A DNA stretch of 41,263 bases, taken from 2-01-FULL-49-10 sp041652335. GTDB lineage: Bacteria; Patescibacteriota; Kazan-3B-28; UBA10110. Position numbers and translations under genes: made by a program. The stretch covers positions 1-41,263 of the forward strand of contig JBAZHL010000003.1 of the NCBI GenBank assembly GCA_041652335.1, in the 5' to 3' direction. Shown here piece by piece: positions 1 to 5,223 of this stretch. The notes under the pieces are model-generated. The model did not search any database and had not been told where the DNA came from. It saw only the letters and a list, made by a program, of their open reading frames with translations. Position 1 is the first letter of the stretch, and each line of letters begins with the position of its first letter.

Positions 1-318
1 GGCGGTGGAACTATTCTGAAGAAAGGTTTAAGCAAGGATAACCACAGCAGCACCTTCACCGCTGGCAAGATCCCCGGGGTTTACGCCGATACGGTATTGG
101 TAGCTGCCATGTATAATGGCGAGATCCAGGCTGCGATGGCTTCGGTCACGGTGGCGGACGTGGTCAACTACGGTGGGCCTGGTGAGCTACCTTCTACTGG
201 TCCTAACGGGATTCAGTTACTGTTTATTACCCTCACTCTCCTATCCGCTGTTGCCCTGGCCGCGGTCGAGCACTACGAAAAGACCCATTTCTACGAGGAC
301 GCTCAGCCTGCCAGATAA
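1..318 (+). CDS. C-terminal part of an LPXTG-anchored surface protein (5' end outside window)
   Basis: The reading frame is open from base 1 and ends at TAA 316-318, giving 105 residues of a protein whose start lies upstream. The tail has the three-part layout of a sortase substrate: an LPSTG motif at about residues 67-71, a hydrophobic stretch (about 76-91), then a short charged tail. In known families sortase cleaves between T and G and links the protein to the cell wall or a similar acceptor. The preceding part has no motif I recognise. No sortase gene is visible in this window, so anchoring is inferred from the motif alone. The downstream gene starts 19 nt later with its own -10 box. Confidence 0.7.
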   Translation, partial: GGGTILKKGLSKDNHSSTFTAGKIPGVYADTVLVAAMYNGEIQAAMASVTVADVVNYGGPGELPSTGPNGIQLLFITLTLLSAVALAAVEHYEKTHFYEDAQPAR

Positions 319-325
319 AGTCGGA

Positions 326-337
326 TATAATAGAAAT
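326..337 (+). promoter_or_regulatory. -10 box of a leaderless promoter
   Basis: A perfect TATAAT (326-331) is followed by exactly 6 nt and then ATG at 338, so a transcript starting 7 nt after the box would begin at the start codon. No clear -35 hexamer is seen and there is no Shine-Dalgarno sequence. Confidence 0.65.
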
Positions 338-829
338 ATGGGAAAAACTAAAACACAAATTGATCTAAGTAGTCGCCCACTGTACGTGGGTACAGCTGTC
401 GCCCTAATTATTTTATTGGGGTTGACGATTTGGGGATTTATTAGCAACCGCTCAATCGCCGATATAGCGTTGCAAGCCGGCGATCTAACGATTAGTAAAA
501 CCGAAGTAATGGCAGACGGGATAGATAGTAGTGAGATCGCCATTACAATTACCCAAAAAGAAAACAACACCCCCGCGAGTGAGGTATGGGTTGGTTTGAA
601 TATTAATGACGAGGCGCTTGCCACCCCCGACCTATCAAGTTTTGGTTGGTATAGCCCGGAACCCGGCCGCTCGTTTTATCAGACTAATGCGCAGGGGCAA
701 GTCAAATTTAGCGTTAAATCTAAAATCGCCGGGGATATTACTTATGGCGTTTACGTCGCCGATCCGGAACAAAAAAACAGCGGCAAGTATATTGCCTTAG
801 AGCGCGATTTCGTTATCCATTTTAAATAA
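338..829 (+). CDS. Small membrane-anchored extracytoplasmic protein, unknown function
   Basis: A 163-residue protein with a short basic N-terminus, one membrane segment (about residues 16-37) and a beta-rich extracytoplasmic part that looks like a single Ig-like domain (inference). The frame is open further upstream to 116, but the ATG at 338 was chosen because it lies 6 nt after a perfect TATAAT and because the upstream extension overlaps the preceding gene. I recognise no named family. It follows an LPXTG-type surface protein and may be envelope-associated. A strong hairpin lies just after its stop. Confidence 0.7.
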   Translation: MGKTKTQIDLSSRPLYVGTAVALIILLGLTIWGFISNRSIADIALQAGDLTISKTEVMADGIDSSEIAITITQKENNTPASEVWVGLNINDEALATPDLSSFGWYSPEPGRSFYQTNAQGQVKFSVKSKIAGDITYGVYVADPEQKNSGKYIALERDFVIHFK

Positions 830-849
830 ATCAGTCGGAAGCATTGGGG

Positions 850-879
850 GTAAAAATCCCGGTTCACCGGGGTTTTTAC
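850..879. terminator. Bidirectional hairpin between convergent genes
   Basis: Two 13-nt arms, GTAAAAATCCCGG and CCGGGGTTTTTAC, are complementary except for one wobble and enclose a 4-nt TTCA loop. The A/T outer parts give a U-run on both strands, so it can end transcription of 338..829 and of rnhA coming from the other side. Confidence 0.7.
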
Positions 880-894
880 TTGCCCCACTGTCGC

Positions 895-992
895 GTCATC
901 CCAGAGCCGAGTGCGAAGCAACTCGACATCAGGGATCCAGACAGAAAAAGAATTTTTGTTCTTTTCTGGATCCCCGCCTACGCGGGGATGAC
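895..992. repeat. Composite inverted repeat with GTCATCCC/GGGATGAC ends
   Basis: The outer arms are GTCATCCC (895-902) and GGGATGAC (985-992). Inside, a GGATCCAG...CTGGATCC inverted repeat encloses an A/T-rich centre. The layout resembles the REP/MITE-like dispersed repeats with the same ends found in many bacterial genomes. Only one copy is seen here, so dispersal cannot be shown from this window. Confidence 0.6.
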
Positions 993-1007
993 AACCGGGA
1001 GTGATTA

Positions 1008-1439
1008 TCACTTACCTTCCCGATCCAATGTCTTATTTACCAAATCATCCGCTACCGTATTCTGTTCACGAGGGATATGGCGGAAGGTTACTCGCCCAAA
1101 CTTATTAATCAGTTCCTCCACTTTGGCAAACAACGGCTTAAGCTCTTTATTTTTTACCCGATACTCACCCTTCAGTTGGCGAACGATCAGCTCGCTATCC
1201 ATCAAAACGGTAACTAATATATCGCCTAATTTATGCTCGTCATTAATCAACTTTTGCAGACGACCCAAGCCCAATATCAGCGCCTGATACTCCGCCTGGT
1301 TGTTAGTGGCCACACCCAAGTAAGTAGAGAAGTGGCCGATCTCGCGGCCCTTAGCATCATAAACAACCGCGCCAGTTGCGGCCGGTCCGGGGTTACCTCG
1401 CGCTCCCCCATCGGTATAGAGAGTATAGTTATTGCCCAT
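1008..1439 (-). CDS. rnhA: Ribonuclease HI family protein
   Basis: A 143-residue enzyme that cleaves the RNA strand of RNA:DNA hybrids in replication and repair. The four acidic active-site positions of the family are visible: D10 in YTDGGARGNPGPA, E50 in NNQAEYQAL, D81 in MDSEL, and D131 in TVADDLVN. Length and motif order match the short RNase HI forms lacking the basic protrusion. A weak AAGGGG lies just before the ATG. The gene reads toward the 895-992 repeat. A tRNA-Gly on the same strand lies upstream (its CCA end is at 1460), so the two may be cotranscribed. Reverse-transcriptase RNase H domains share the motifs, but this is stand-alone. Confidence 0.9.
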   Translation of the reverse strand: MGNNYTLYTDGGARGNPGPAATGAVVYDAKGREIGHFSTYLGVATNNQAEYQALILGLGRLQKLINDEHKLGDILVTVLMDSELIVRQLKGEYRVKNKELKPLFAKVEELINKFGRVTFRHIPREQNTVADDLVNKTLDREGK

Positions 1440-1459
1440 GATCCCCTTCCGATAAAATA

Positions 1460-1533
1460 TGGAGCGGGTGAGGAGAATCGAACTCCCGTTTCAACCTTGG
1501 GAAGGTCGCGTTCTGCCATTGAACCACACCCGC
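1460..1533 (-). tRNA. tRNA-Gly(CCC)
   Basis: Acceptor arms GCGGGTG/CACCCGC, T-loop TTCGATT, anticodon loop TTCCCAA (anticodon CCC, reads GGG), discriminator T, and an encoded CCA at 1460-1462. Confidence 0.93.
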
Positions 1534-1563
1534 TGGTTTCACAAAATTCGATTACTTAGCAAC

Positions 1564-1746
1564 TTAAGCCTTGGCCGATTTGGCCATGGTCTTTAAGCAA
1601 CGGGTACAGACCAGGGCGTCTTTCCCATTGGCTAATTTAGTCTTCTTGGTGTTCGGCTGCCAGGTTCGCTTAGTCCGCCGCTTGGAGTGGCTGACGTTAT
1701 GGCCGACCTGCCTGCCCTTACCGCAAATTTCACAGATTCTACTCAT
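1564..1746 (-). CDS. rpmB: 50S ribosomal protein bL28
   Basis: A 60-residue basic protein of the large ribosomal subunit. It has the family's N-terminal CEICGKGRQVGHNVSHS and the TKRTWQPN segment. Two CxxC pairs (CEIC near residues 6-9 and CTRC near 47-50) show the zinc-binding version. Start: ATG 1746, preceded by AAGGGA about 6 nt upstream, so this gene may use a short leader with a weak ribosome site. It is divergent from the site-2 protease gene across 57 bp. Confidence 0.95.
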   Translation of the reverse strand: MSRICEICGKGRQVGHNVSHSKRRTKRTWQPNTKKTKLANGKDALVCTRCLKTMAKSAKA

Positions 1747-1792
1747 AAGCTTCCCTTAGGTTAACATATCAGATACTATCAGATTAGTAACC

Positions 1793-1803
1793 TATACGCA
1801 AAT
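1793..1803 (+). promoter_or_regulatory. Possible -10 of the M50 peptidase gene
   Basis: TATACG (1793-1798) is 5 nt before ATG 1804, similar to the leaderless layout elsewhere in the window. A TACTAT further up (about 1773) is an alternative that would leave a short leader. Confidence 0.35.
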
Positions 1804-2466
1804 ATGTTTATTGCTGACCTTTTTTCTCATCTCGACCGATTCATCTTTTTTACTGTCGCTATTATCGTGGGCATTACCGTCCACGAGTTCGCTCATGCCT
1901 GGGCAGCTACACAATTGGGAGATCCTACCGCCAAGCTCTCGGGGCGATTAACCCTCAATCCTCTATCCCACCTCGACCCCTTAGGCACCATTACCTTGTT
2001 TGTGGTGGGTTTAGGCTGGGGTAGACCGGTGCCATATAACCCACACTTTGTTCGACGTGGGGTATGGGGAGAGACCTTGGTAGCTTTAGCTGGCCCAGCC
2101 AGTAACGTGATAGTAGCTACCTTATTTGCCTTGCCTGATCGGATCATATATTGGGGCAGTGGACTACACCCCACCGGTCAGTTGTTTACCTTTCTTTCCA
2201 CCGTTGTGGCTATTAATGTGCTGTTGGCCGCATTTAATCTATTTCCCATCCCGCCGTTAGATGGATCCAAGATCTTGCACCTGATCATAGATAAGTTATT
2301 TTTTGGACGGGTAGATTGGGCGATTTTTGAGCGATCTGGCCCGATGATCCTGTTGGCTATTATCTTTGCCGAGCGGTTACTAAACGTAAGCATAATTTTT
2401 AGAATCCTAGACCCGATTATATTTCTGATCAACCTGATTGTTGGCTCCAGTAGCCCATTTGCTTAA
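1804..2466 (+). CDS. Site-2 protease family (M50) intramembrane metalloprotease
   Basis: A 220-residue polytopic membrane protein. The zinc-binding HEFAH lies at residues 27-31 inside the first hydrophobic segment, followed by the NPLSHLDPLGT element (about 52-62) and a third motif, FPIPPLDGS, which supplies the metal-ligand Asp. This is the compact site-2 protease form without a PDZ domain, common in bacteria, which cuts membrane-embedded regulators or clears signal peptides. The substrate cannot be read from context. The start is the first ATG and leads directly into the N-terminal helix. The gene has its own promoter region, shared divergently with rpmB. Confidence 0.9.
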   Translation: MFIADLFSHLDRFIFFTVAIIVGITVHEFAHAWAATQLGDPTAKLSGRLTLNPLSHLDPLGTITLFVVGLGWGRPVPYNPHFVRRGVWGETLVALAGPASNVIVATLFALPDRIIYWGSGLHPTGQLFTFLSTVVAINVLLAAFNLFPIPPLDGSKILHLIIDKLFFGRVDWAIFERSGPMILLAIIFAERLLNVSIIFRILDPIIFLINLIVGSSSPFA

Positions 2467-2479
2467 ATAATGTCCCCAA

Positions 2480-2506
2480 TTGACCAACTTGATTGCGTGA
2501 TAAAAT
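2480..2506 (+). promoter_or_regulatory. Promoter of the structured RNA at 2513
   Basis: TTGACC (2480-2485) and TAAAAT (2501-2506) are separated by 15 nt. Seven bases after the -10 is A2513, the first base of the closing stem of the RNA candidate. A TATAAG at 2506 is an alternative -10. Confidence 0.6.
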
Positions 2507-2512
2507 ATAAGT

Positions 2513-2650
2513 AGCTCCATTATCTTTGCTAGCAGTTTTGACCCAACACATTTTTGATAGGGATTCCTATATTTCTGAGGCGTAAAGTTTCAGATGCGGT
2601 AACCCCCCTGGACATCCAGGATCAGAAATGTTTAGCAAAGTGATGGAGCT
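2513..2650 (+). ncRNA. Structured non-coding RNA of unknown family, about 138 nt
   Basis: The ends pair as AGCTCCAT (2513-2520) with ATGGAGCT (2643-2650). After a small internal loop, CTTTGCTA (2524-2531) pairs with TAGCAAAG (2633-2640). Further in, ACATTTTTGAT (2548-2558) pairs with AUCAGAAAUGU (2621-2631) with one G:U. The core then holds short hairpins: ATAGG/CCTAT (2557-2570), TCTGA/TCAGA, and CCTGG-ACAT-CCAGG (2607-2620). A promoter ends 7 nt before the first paired base and a GC-rich hairpin lies 16 nt after the last. There is no good ORF. It is not a recognisable tmRNA, RNase P RNA or small SRP RNA: their signature sequences are absent. A divergent 6S RNA or a lineage-specific RNA is possible. 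Confidence 0.6.
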
Positions 2651-2665
2651 CTTAATAATGAACTT

Positions 2666-2683
2666 CCGGGGTGGTCACCCCGG
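2666..2683 (+). terminator. GC-rich hairpin after the structured RNA
   Basis: CCGGGGTG and CACCCCGG form an 8-bp stem with a 2-nt centre. There is no U-run after it, so it may be a weak terminator, or the RNA may be cotranscribed with the tRNAs. Confidence 0.45.
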
Positions 2684-2686
2684 CTC

Positions 2687-2692
2687 TATAAT
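2687..2692 (+). promoter_or_regulatory. -10 box upstream of tRNA-Pro(AGG)
   Basis: A perfect TATAAT, 32 nt before the mature 5' end of the tRNA, fitting a short 5' leader. The -35 region is overlapped by the preceding hairpin and matches poorly. Confidence 0.5.
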
Positions 2693-2724
2693 GGTAATGT
2701 TCAATTGCTTAACATCAATAATAT

Positions 2725-2802
2725 CGGGGTGTGGCCTAGCTGGTTTAAGGCGCATGTCTAGGGGACATGAGATCCCGGGTTCGAATCCCGGCACCCCGAC
2801 CA
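2725..2802 (+). tRNA. tRNA-Pro(AGG)
   Basis: Acceptor CGGGGTG/CACCCCG with A and encoded CCA (2800-2802). The anticodon stem CATGT/ACATG encloses loop CTAGGGG, so the anticodon is AGG. T-arm CCGGG-TTCGAAT-CCCGG. A34 in a proline tRNA is uncommon in bacteria and would normally be deaminated to inosine. Confidence 0.88.
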
Positions 2803-2803
2803 G
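2785..2803 (+). repeat. Direct repeat, copy 1: 3' end of tRNA-Pro(AGG)
   Basis: The 19 bases ATCCCGGCACCCCGACCAG cover the end of the T-loop, T-stem 3' strand, acceptor strand, CCA and one more base. An exact second copy is at 2939-2957. Confidence 0.9.
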
Positions 2804-2938
2804 TTGATAATTATATTTAGTGTTGGGATTCGAACCCTGTGAAAGGGGTCGGGGAAACGGAAGTTTCCCCGTAGTGGAAGAATCGAAACCGCAAGGTTTC
2901 GAGGAGCTCTGCCGATGTCGGCAGGCGACGGGTTCCAC
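2804..2938 (+). other. 135-bp structured insertion between two copies of the tRNA-Pro 3' end
   Basis: The interval contains perfect hairpins: GGGGAAAC/GTTTCCCC with a GGAA loop (2851-2870), TCGAAACC/GGTTTCGA with a GCAA loop (2883-2902), and CTGCCGA/TCGGCAG (2909-2924). GTGGAA (2874-2879) pairs with TTCCAC (2933-2938), closing the last two into one branch. GGTCGGGG (2847-2854) can pair with CCCCGACC in the second tRNA-end copy, imitating an acceptor stem. The two GNRA loops favour a plus-strand RNA. It also contains a reversed T-arm sequence, GGGATTCGAACCC (2825-2837). No ORF, integrase or known RNA signature is seen. Confidence 0.6.
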
Positions 2939-2957
2939 ATCCCGGCACCCCGACCAG
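2939..2957 (+). repeat. Direct repeat, copy 2: tRNA-Pro 3' end
   Basis: Exact second copy of the 19-base 3' end of tRNA-Pro(AGG). Its last base is also the first base of tRNA-Thr(CGT). Confidence 0.9.
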
Positions 2958-3032
2958 CCACCTTAGCTCAGTTGGTAGAGCGATGCTTTCGTAAAGCAGA
3001 GGTCCCGGGTTCGACTCCCGGAGGTGGCTCCA
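2957..3032 (+). tRNA. tRNA-Thr(CGT)
   Basis: Acceptor GCCACCT/AGGTGGC, discriminator T, encoded CCA (3030-3032). Anticodon loop TTCGTAA gives CGT (reads ACG); T-loop TTCGACT. Confidence 0.93.
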
Positions 3033-3044
3033 CTATGTAATAAA

Positions 3045-3096
3045 AATGCTTCGAACAGATAGCTGCCCGAAGCATTAACGTTTTGCGTAAAACGTT
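3045..3096 (-). terminator. Double hairpin terminator of the 3113..3601 gene
   Basis: Read on the minus strand, AACGTTTT/AAAACGTT (3077-3096) is followed by AATGCTTCG/CGAAGCATT (3045-3076) and then TTTATT. The second hairpin plus U-run is a good intrinsic terminator. On the plus strand it may also stop tRNA-Thr read-through. Confidence 0.75.
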
Positions 3097-3112
3097 CCCT
3101 TGGCGGGGATGG

Positions 3113-3601
3113 TTAGGAGATGGCATACGAACCATGACACCGACGACAACGCCGTTTCTCTACTTCCCTAACAACGGCTGCCCAATCTGCTTGGACACGA
3201 TTAAGTAGGCTCAGCTTGTGATCGGTTATATCTTGTTCCTCCGCCAGGTCATAGGCCCTCCGCAAACAAGTAGTAATGGTGGGGTAGATCTGTTCGACCT
3301 CCTGTCGATGCGGGTTCTTTTCGAAGTAGATATCTACCTGACCGTTGACCCAGGCAAAGGTTATTGATAGAAACTCCTCACCTTTGCAGCACAGTGTCCC
3401 TGTTGGACTATTAGCTACCCCATCAAAAATATCCGACAGAATCTTTAGGGCGGCCTGACGGCTGCTTTCAAAGGTGATTGGTTTTTTTGTCAGCTTTTCC
3501 TTGCCCCCACTTCTCCCCCACAAGTGAGTCACGCAACGAAGAGCCCACAAAAACAAACTGACAGCAGCGGTAGTGATGGGTGTTAATATCTGCCTGCTCA
3601 T
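3113..3601 (-). CDS. Hypothetical membrane-anchored protein with a strong ribosome site
   Basis: A 162-residue protein of no family I recognise. Residues about 9-24 are hydrophobic and could be a signal anchor; the rest is mixed alpha/beta. The C-terminus has Cys-x-x-Cys-His (RRCRRCHG), but a lone site with basic surroundings does not support cytochrome c. ATG 3601 is preceded 7 nt upstream by GGAGGTG, a strong Shine-Dalgarno sequence, unlike most genes in this window. It has its own TTGACT-N17-TAAGCT promoter and a good terminator, so it is a single-gene unit. Its codons look richer in C/G at third positions than the neighbours (by eye), and it may be acquired. Confidence 0.7.
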   Translation of the reverse strand: MSRQILTPITTAAVSLFLWALRCVTHLWGRSGGKEKLTKKPITFESSRQAALKILSDIFDGVANSPTGTLCCKGEEFLSITFAWVNGQVDIYFEKNPHRQEVEQIYPTITTCLRRAYDLAEEQDITDHKLSLLNRVQADWAAVVREVEKRRCRRCHGSYAIS

Positions 3602-3668
3602 GGCAGCACCTCCGGTATGGATTTCAAGACTACGGAAAGATAACCTAAGCCATCTCTTTGCTCCGTCG

Positions 3669-3697
3669 AGCTTAGTCTCCTATCATAGATTAGTCAA
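3669..3697 (-). promoter_or_regulatory. Promoter of the 3113..3601 gene
   Basis: On the minus strand TTGACT (3697-3692), 17 nt, TAAGCT (3674-3669). The start codon is about 65 nt downstream, leaving a real leader, in line with the strong Shine-Dalgarno sequence. Confidence 0.5.
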
Positions 3698-3715
3698 CCC
3701 CGAATGGATAATCGC

Positions 3716-3735
3716 TTGGCGGTGAGGGAGGGATT
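3716..3735 (-). repeat. Direct repeat, copy 2: 3' end of tRNA-Ser(CGA)
   Basis: The 20 bases TTGGCGGTGAGGGAGGGATT (plus-strand reading) equal 3829-3848, the reverse complement of the end of tRNA-Ser from the T-stem 3' strand through CCA plus one base. The copy lies 113 bp beyond the original in the direction of tRNA transcription. Confidence 0.9.
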
Positions 3736-3797
3736 TACCCTTCCATATATATTTCATAAGTCGGGTATAAACTTCTCATCCCCTTTATCATGAAAGC

Positions 3798-3825
3798 AAA
3801 ATCCCGAGCGGGGGCTCGGAATTTT
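3798..3825 (-). terminator. Terminator after tRNA-Ser(CGA)
   Basis: On the minus strand AAAATTCCGAGC pairs with GCTCGGGATTTT around a CCCC loop; the distal arm ends in TTTT. It sits within the interval between the two copies of the tRNA-Ser 3' end. Confidence 0.7.
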
Positions 3826-3828
3826 CCT

Positions 3829-3848
3829 TTGGCGGTGAGGGAGGGATT
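3829..3848 (-). repeat. Direct repeat, copy 1 (inside tRNA-Ser)
   Basis: The functional copy of the 20-base tRNA-Ser 3' end; the duplicate is at 3716-3735. Confidence 0.9.
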
Positions 3849-3921
3849 CGAACCCACGATACCCCTTACGGGGTATAACGCTTTTCGAGAGCGCCGCCTT
3901 CAACCACTCGGCCACCTCACC
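3830..3921 (-). tRNA. tRNA-Ser(CGA)
   Basis: Acceptor GGTGAGG/CCTCACC with G and encoded CCA. Anticodon loop CTCGAAA gives CGA (reads UCG). A long variable arm, TACCCC/GGGGTA, is typical of serine tRNA. T-loop TTCGAAT. Confidence 0.94.
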
Positions 3922-3924
3922 GTG

Positions 3925-4377
3925 TTACTTTTGGCGTAATTGCTTAAAGAACTGCTGGAGCAGAGCCTTGGTCTCACCCGCATCTGCTACCTTCTTGATT
4001 ATAAGCTTCGGGAAGAGTTTTTTAAGTTGGGCGGAGGTCAGTTTGCTTTCGGCTGAACCAAAGGCCGGATCGGCTAAAAAGTAAGTTACCCGTTTTATTC
4101 GTGAATTGGCGATCGCCCCCAGACACATTAAGCAGGGTTCCAAATTGACCACGATTTGGCAATTATCCAAGCGCCAATCCCCTGTTCGCTTAGCCGCCTG
4201 TTTGATGGCTCTGATCTCGGCGTGCTCAGTCGCATCCTTGTGCCCGTGCATCAAATTATATCCCCGACCAATAATCTTGCCACTACTATCTAAAACCACT
4301 GCGCCGATTGGCACCTCTTTTTTAGAAAAGGCCAACCGCGCTAACTTGGCTACTGTATGGATAATCGGTTTGTCCAT
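3925..4377 (-). CDS. tadA: tRNA-specific adenosine deaminase TadA
   Basis: A zinc deaminase of 150 residues that converts A34 of certain tRNAs to inosine. It has the CDA-fold metal site: HAE (H52, E54, with E54 the proton shuttle) and PCLMC (C82, C85). Start: MDKPIIHTV at 4377 was chosen; the frame stays open to 4440, but that extension runs through the upstream tRNA-Pro(CGG) gene. The usual bacterial target is tRNA-Arg(ACG). Here a tRNA-Pro(AGG) about 1.2 kb away is a second potential substrate. It lies between tRNA-Pro(CGG) and tRNA-Ser on the same strand and may be cotranscribed with them. Guanine or cytosine deaminases share the fold, but the motif spacing fits TadA better. Confidence 0.88.
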   Translation of the reverse strand: MDKPIIHTVAKLARLAFSKKEVPIGAVVLDSSGKIIGRGYNLMHGHKDATEHAEIRAIKQAAKRTGDWRLDNCQIVVNLEPCLMCLGAIANSRIKRVTYFLADPAFGSAESKLTSAQLKKLFPKLIIKKVADAGETKALLQQFFKQLRQK

Positions 4378-4404
4378 AGTCGGGTCGCGTTTAGTCCCTT
4401 CCTG

Positions 4405-4479
4405 TGGTCGGGGCGACAGGAGTCGAACCTGCGACCTCACCGACCCGAACGGTGCGCGCTACCACTGCGCTACGCCCCG
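4405..4479 (-). tRNA. tRNA-Pro(CGG)
   Basis: Acceptor CGGGGCG/CGCCCCG with A and encoded CCA (4405-4407). Anticodon loop TTCGGGT gives CGG (reads CCG). T-loop TTCGACT. Confidence 0.93.
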
Positions 4480-4501
4480 GCCACAAAAAGGAATTTTGAG
4501 C

Positions 4502-4576
4502 TGGTGCCCCTGCGAGGAGTCGAACCTCGATCTAGGCGTTAGGAATGCCTTGTTCTGTCCATTGAACTACAGGGAC
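4502..4576 (-). tRNA. tRNA-Arg(CCT)
   Basis: Acceptor GTCCCTG/CAGGGGC with one G:U, discriminator A, encoded CCA (4502-4504). Anticodon loop TTCCTAA gives CCT (reads AGG). Its first 10 bases overlap the end of the upstream gene and supply that gene's TAG stop. Confidence 0.9.
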
Positions 4577-5187
4577 GCATTAGCATAATCAAAAAACGCA
4601 TGCATCATTTTTAATATATCACCCCCTTTACTCACCCGGAGTCGACACATGCCATATGGCAATTTGCCGCGCTTTTTCCCAGTTAGGATATCAACGTTGA
4701 GAATGGCTGAATTTGGCAACTCAAGATTGGATGACCAAAATTTCTTGCATTTTTCTACATCCATATCCTCAAAGACTCTTAGTGTGACACGCAAGTCTGA
4801 ATCAGAGACCCCCATATTTTTAAGACAGTGCCTTACAATCTTTAGCAACCTATGGTCGGCATTAGTAATACTAAAATCTCTTTTTGTCCCCTCTCCCCAA
4901 TACAGACTACCCAAAATAATGAACTGGTCCCGATGATCAAGTGCGCCTACTAATTGCGCCACTTTATCGTGAGCAATCTGCCGTCGCTTATTAGCCCGTA
5001 CTACACTAGCGGATTGGCGCATGTGCCAACGCTCAACATATTCAGGCATGATTTCAACCGATTGAACATGGTGCCAAACTGTGCTTTTGGCCGCTCCAGT
5101 TAATTCACATATCTCATTGATACTCAAACCCTCACGCCGCTTGGCTACAATAGTTTCTGCCGTCCGCTTGTTGATTAGACGAGGCAT
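4567..5187 (-). CDS. HTH protein with LAGLIDADG-like endonuclease domain
   Basis: A 206-residue protein. The N-terminus (about 5-45) is a resolvase-type helix-turn-helix: GLSINEICELTGAAKSTVWHH. The remainder has a LAGLIDADG-like helix, LGSLYWGEGTK, followed by ITNADHRLLKIVRHCL and a beta-rich half ending in GKLPYGMCRLRV. Homing-endonuclease-type folds of this form are familiar to me from CPR genomes, usually unannotated. Start: ATG 5187, 6 nt after TACAAT. The last codons NASL-stop run into tRNA-Arg: the TAG stop is tRNA bases 8-10. No intron or intein host site is seen, so it may be a free-standing mobile gene settled beside a tRNA, or a domesticated regulator. Confidence 0.7.
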   Translation of the reverse strand: MPRLINKRTAETIVAKRREGLSINEICELTGAAKSTVWHHVQSVEIMPEYVERWHMRQSASVVRANKRRQIAHDKVAQLVGALDHRDQFIILGSLYWGEGTKRDFSITNADHRLLKIVRHCLKNMGVSDSDLRVTLRVFEDMDVEKCKKFWSSNLELPNSAILNVDILTGKKRGKLPYGMCRLRVSKGGDILKMMHAFFDYANASL

Positions 5188-5223
5188 AAGCTAATTGTAC
5201 CTTTATCGAACCCCCATAATCAA
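5188..5223 (-). promoter_or_regulatory. Leaderless promoter of the HTH/LAGLIDADG-like gene
   Basis: On the minus strand TTGATT (5223-5218), 18 nt, TACAAT (5199-5194), 6 nt, ATG 5187. Confidence 0.65.

Noticed and set aside
2513..2650. Calling the structured RNA 6S RNA
   Set aside because: The branched core with several hairpins does not give the single large bubble in a rod that defines 6S; left unassigned.
2675..2961. Minus-strand reading frames across tRNA-Pro and the structured insert
   Set aside because: They are artefacts of tRNA sequence: the peptides contain the GCRDSNPGS type string that arises from reversed T-arms.
3113..3601. CxxCH heme-binding site in the orphan protein
   Set aside because: A single site in a very basic C-terminal stretch, with no other cytochrome features and no maturation genes nearby.
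4106..4588. Plus-strand frames across tadA and two tRNAs
   Set aside because: Antisense to a clear tadA and to tRNAs; peptides such as SRTCDLTDP are reversed tRNA sequence.
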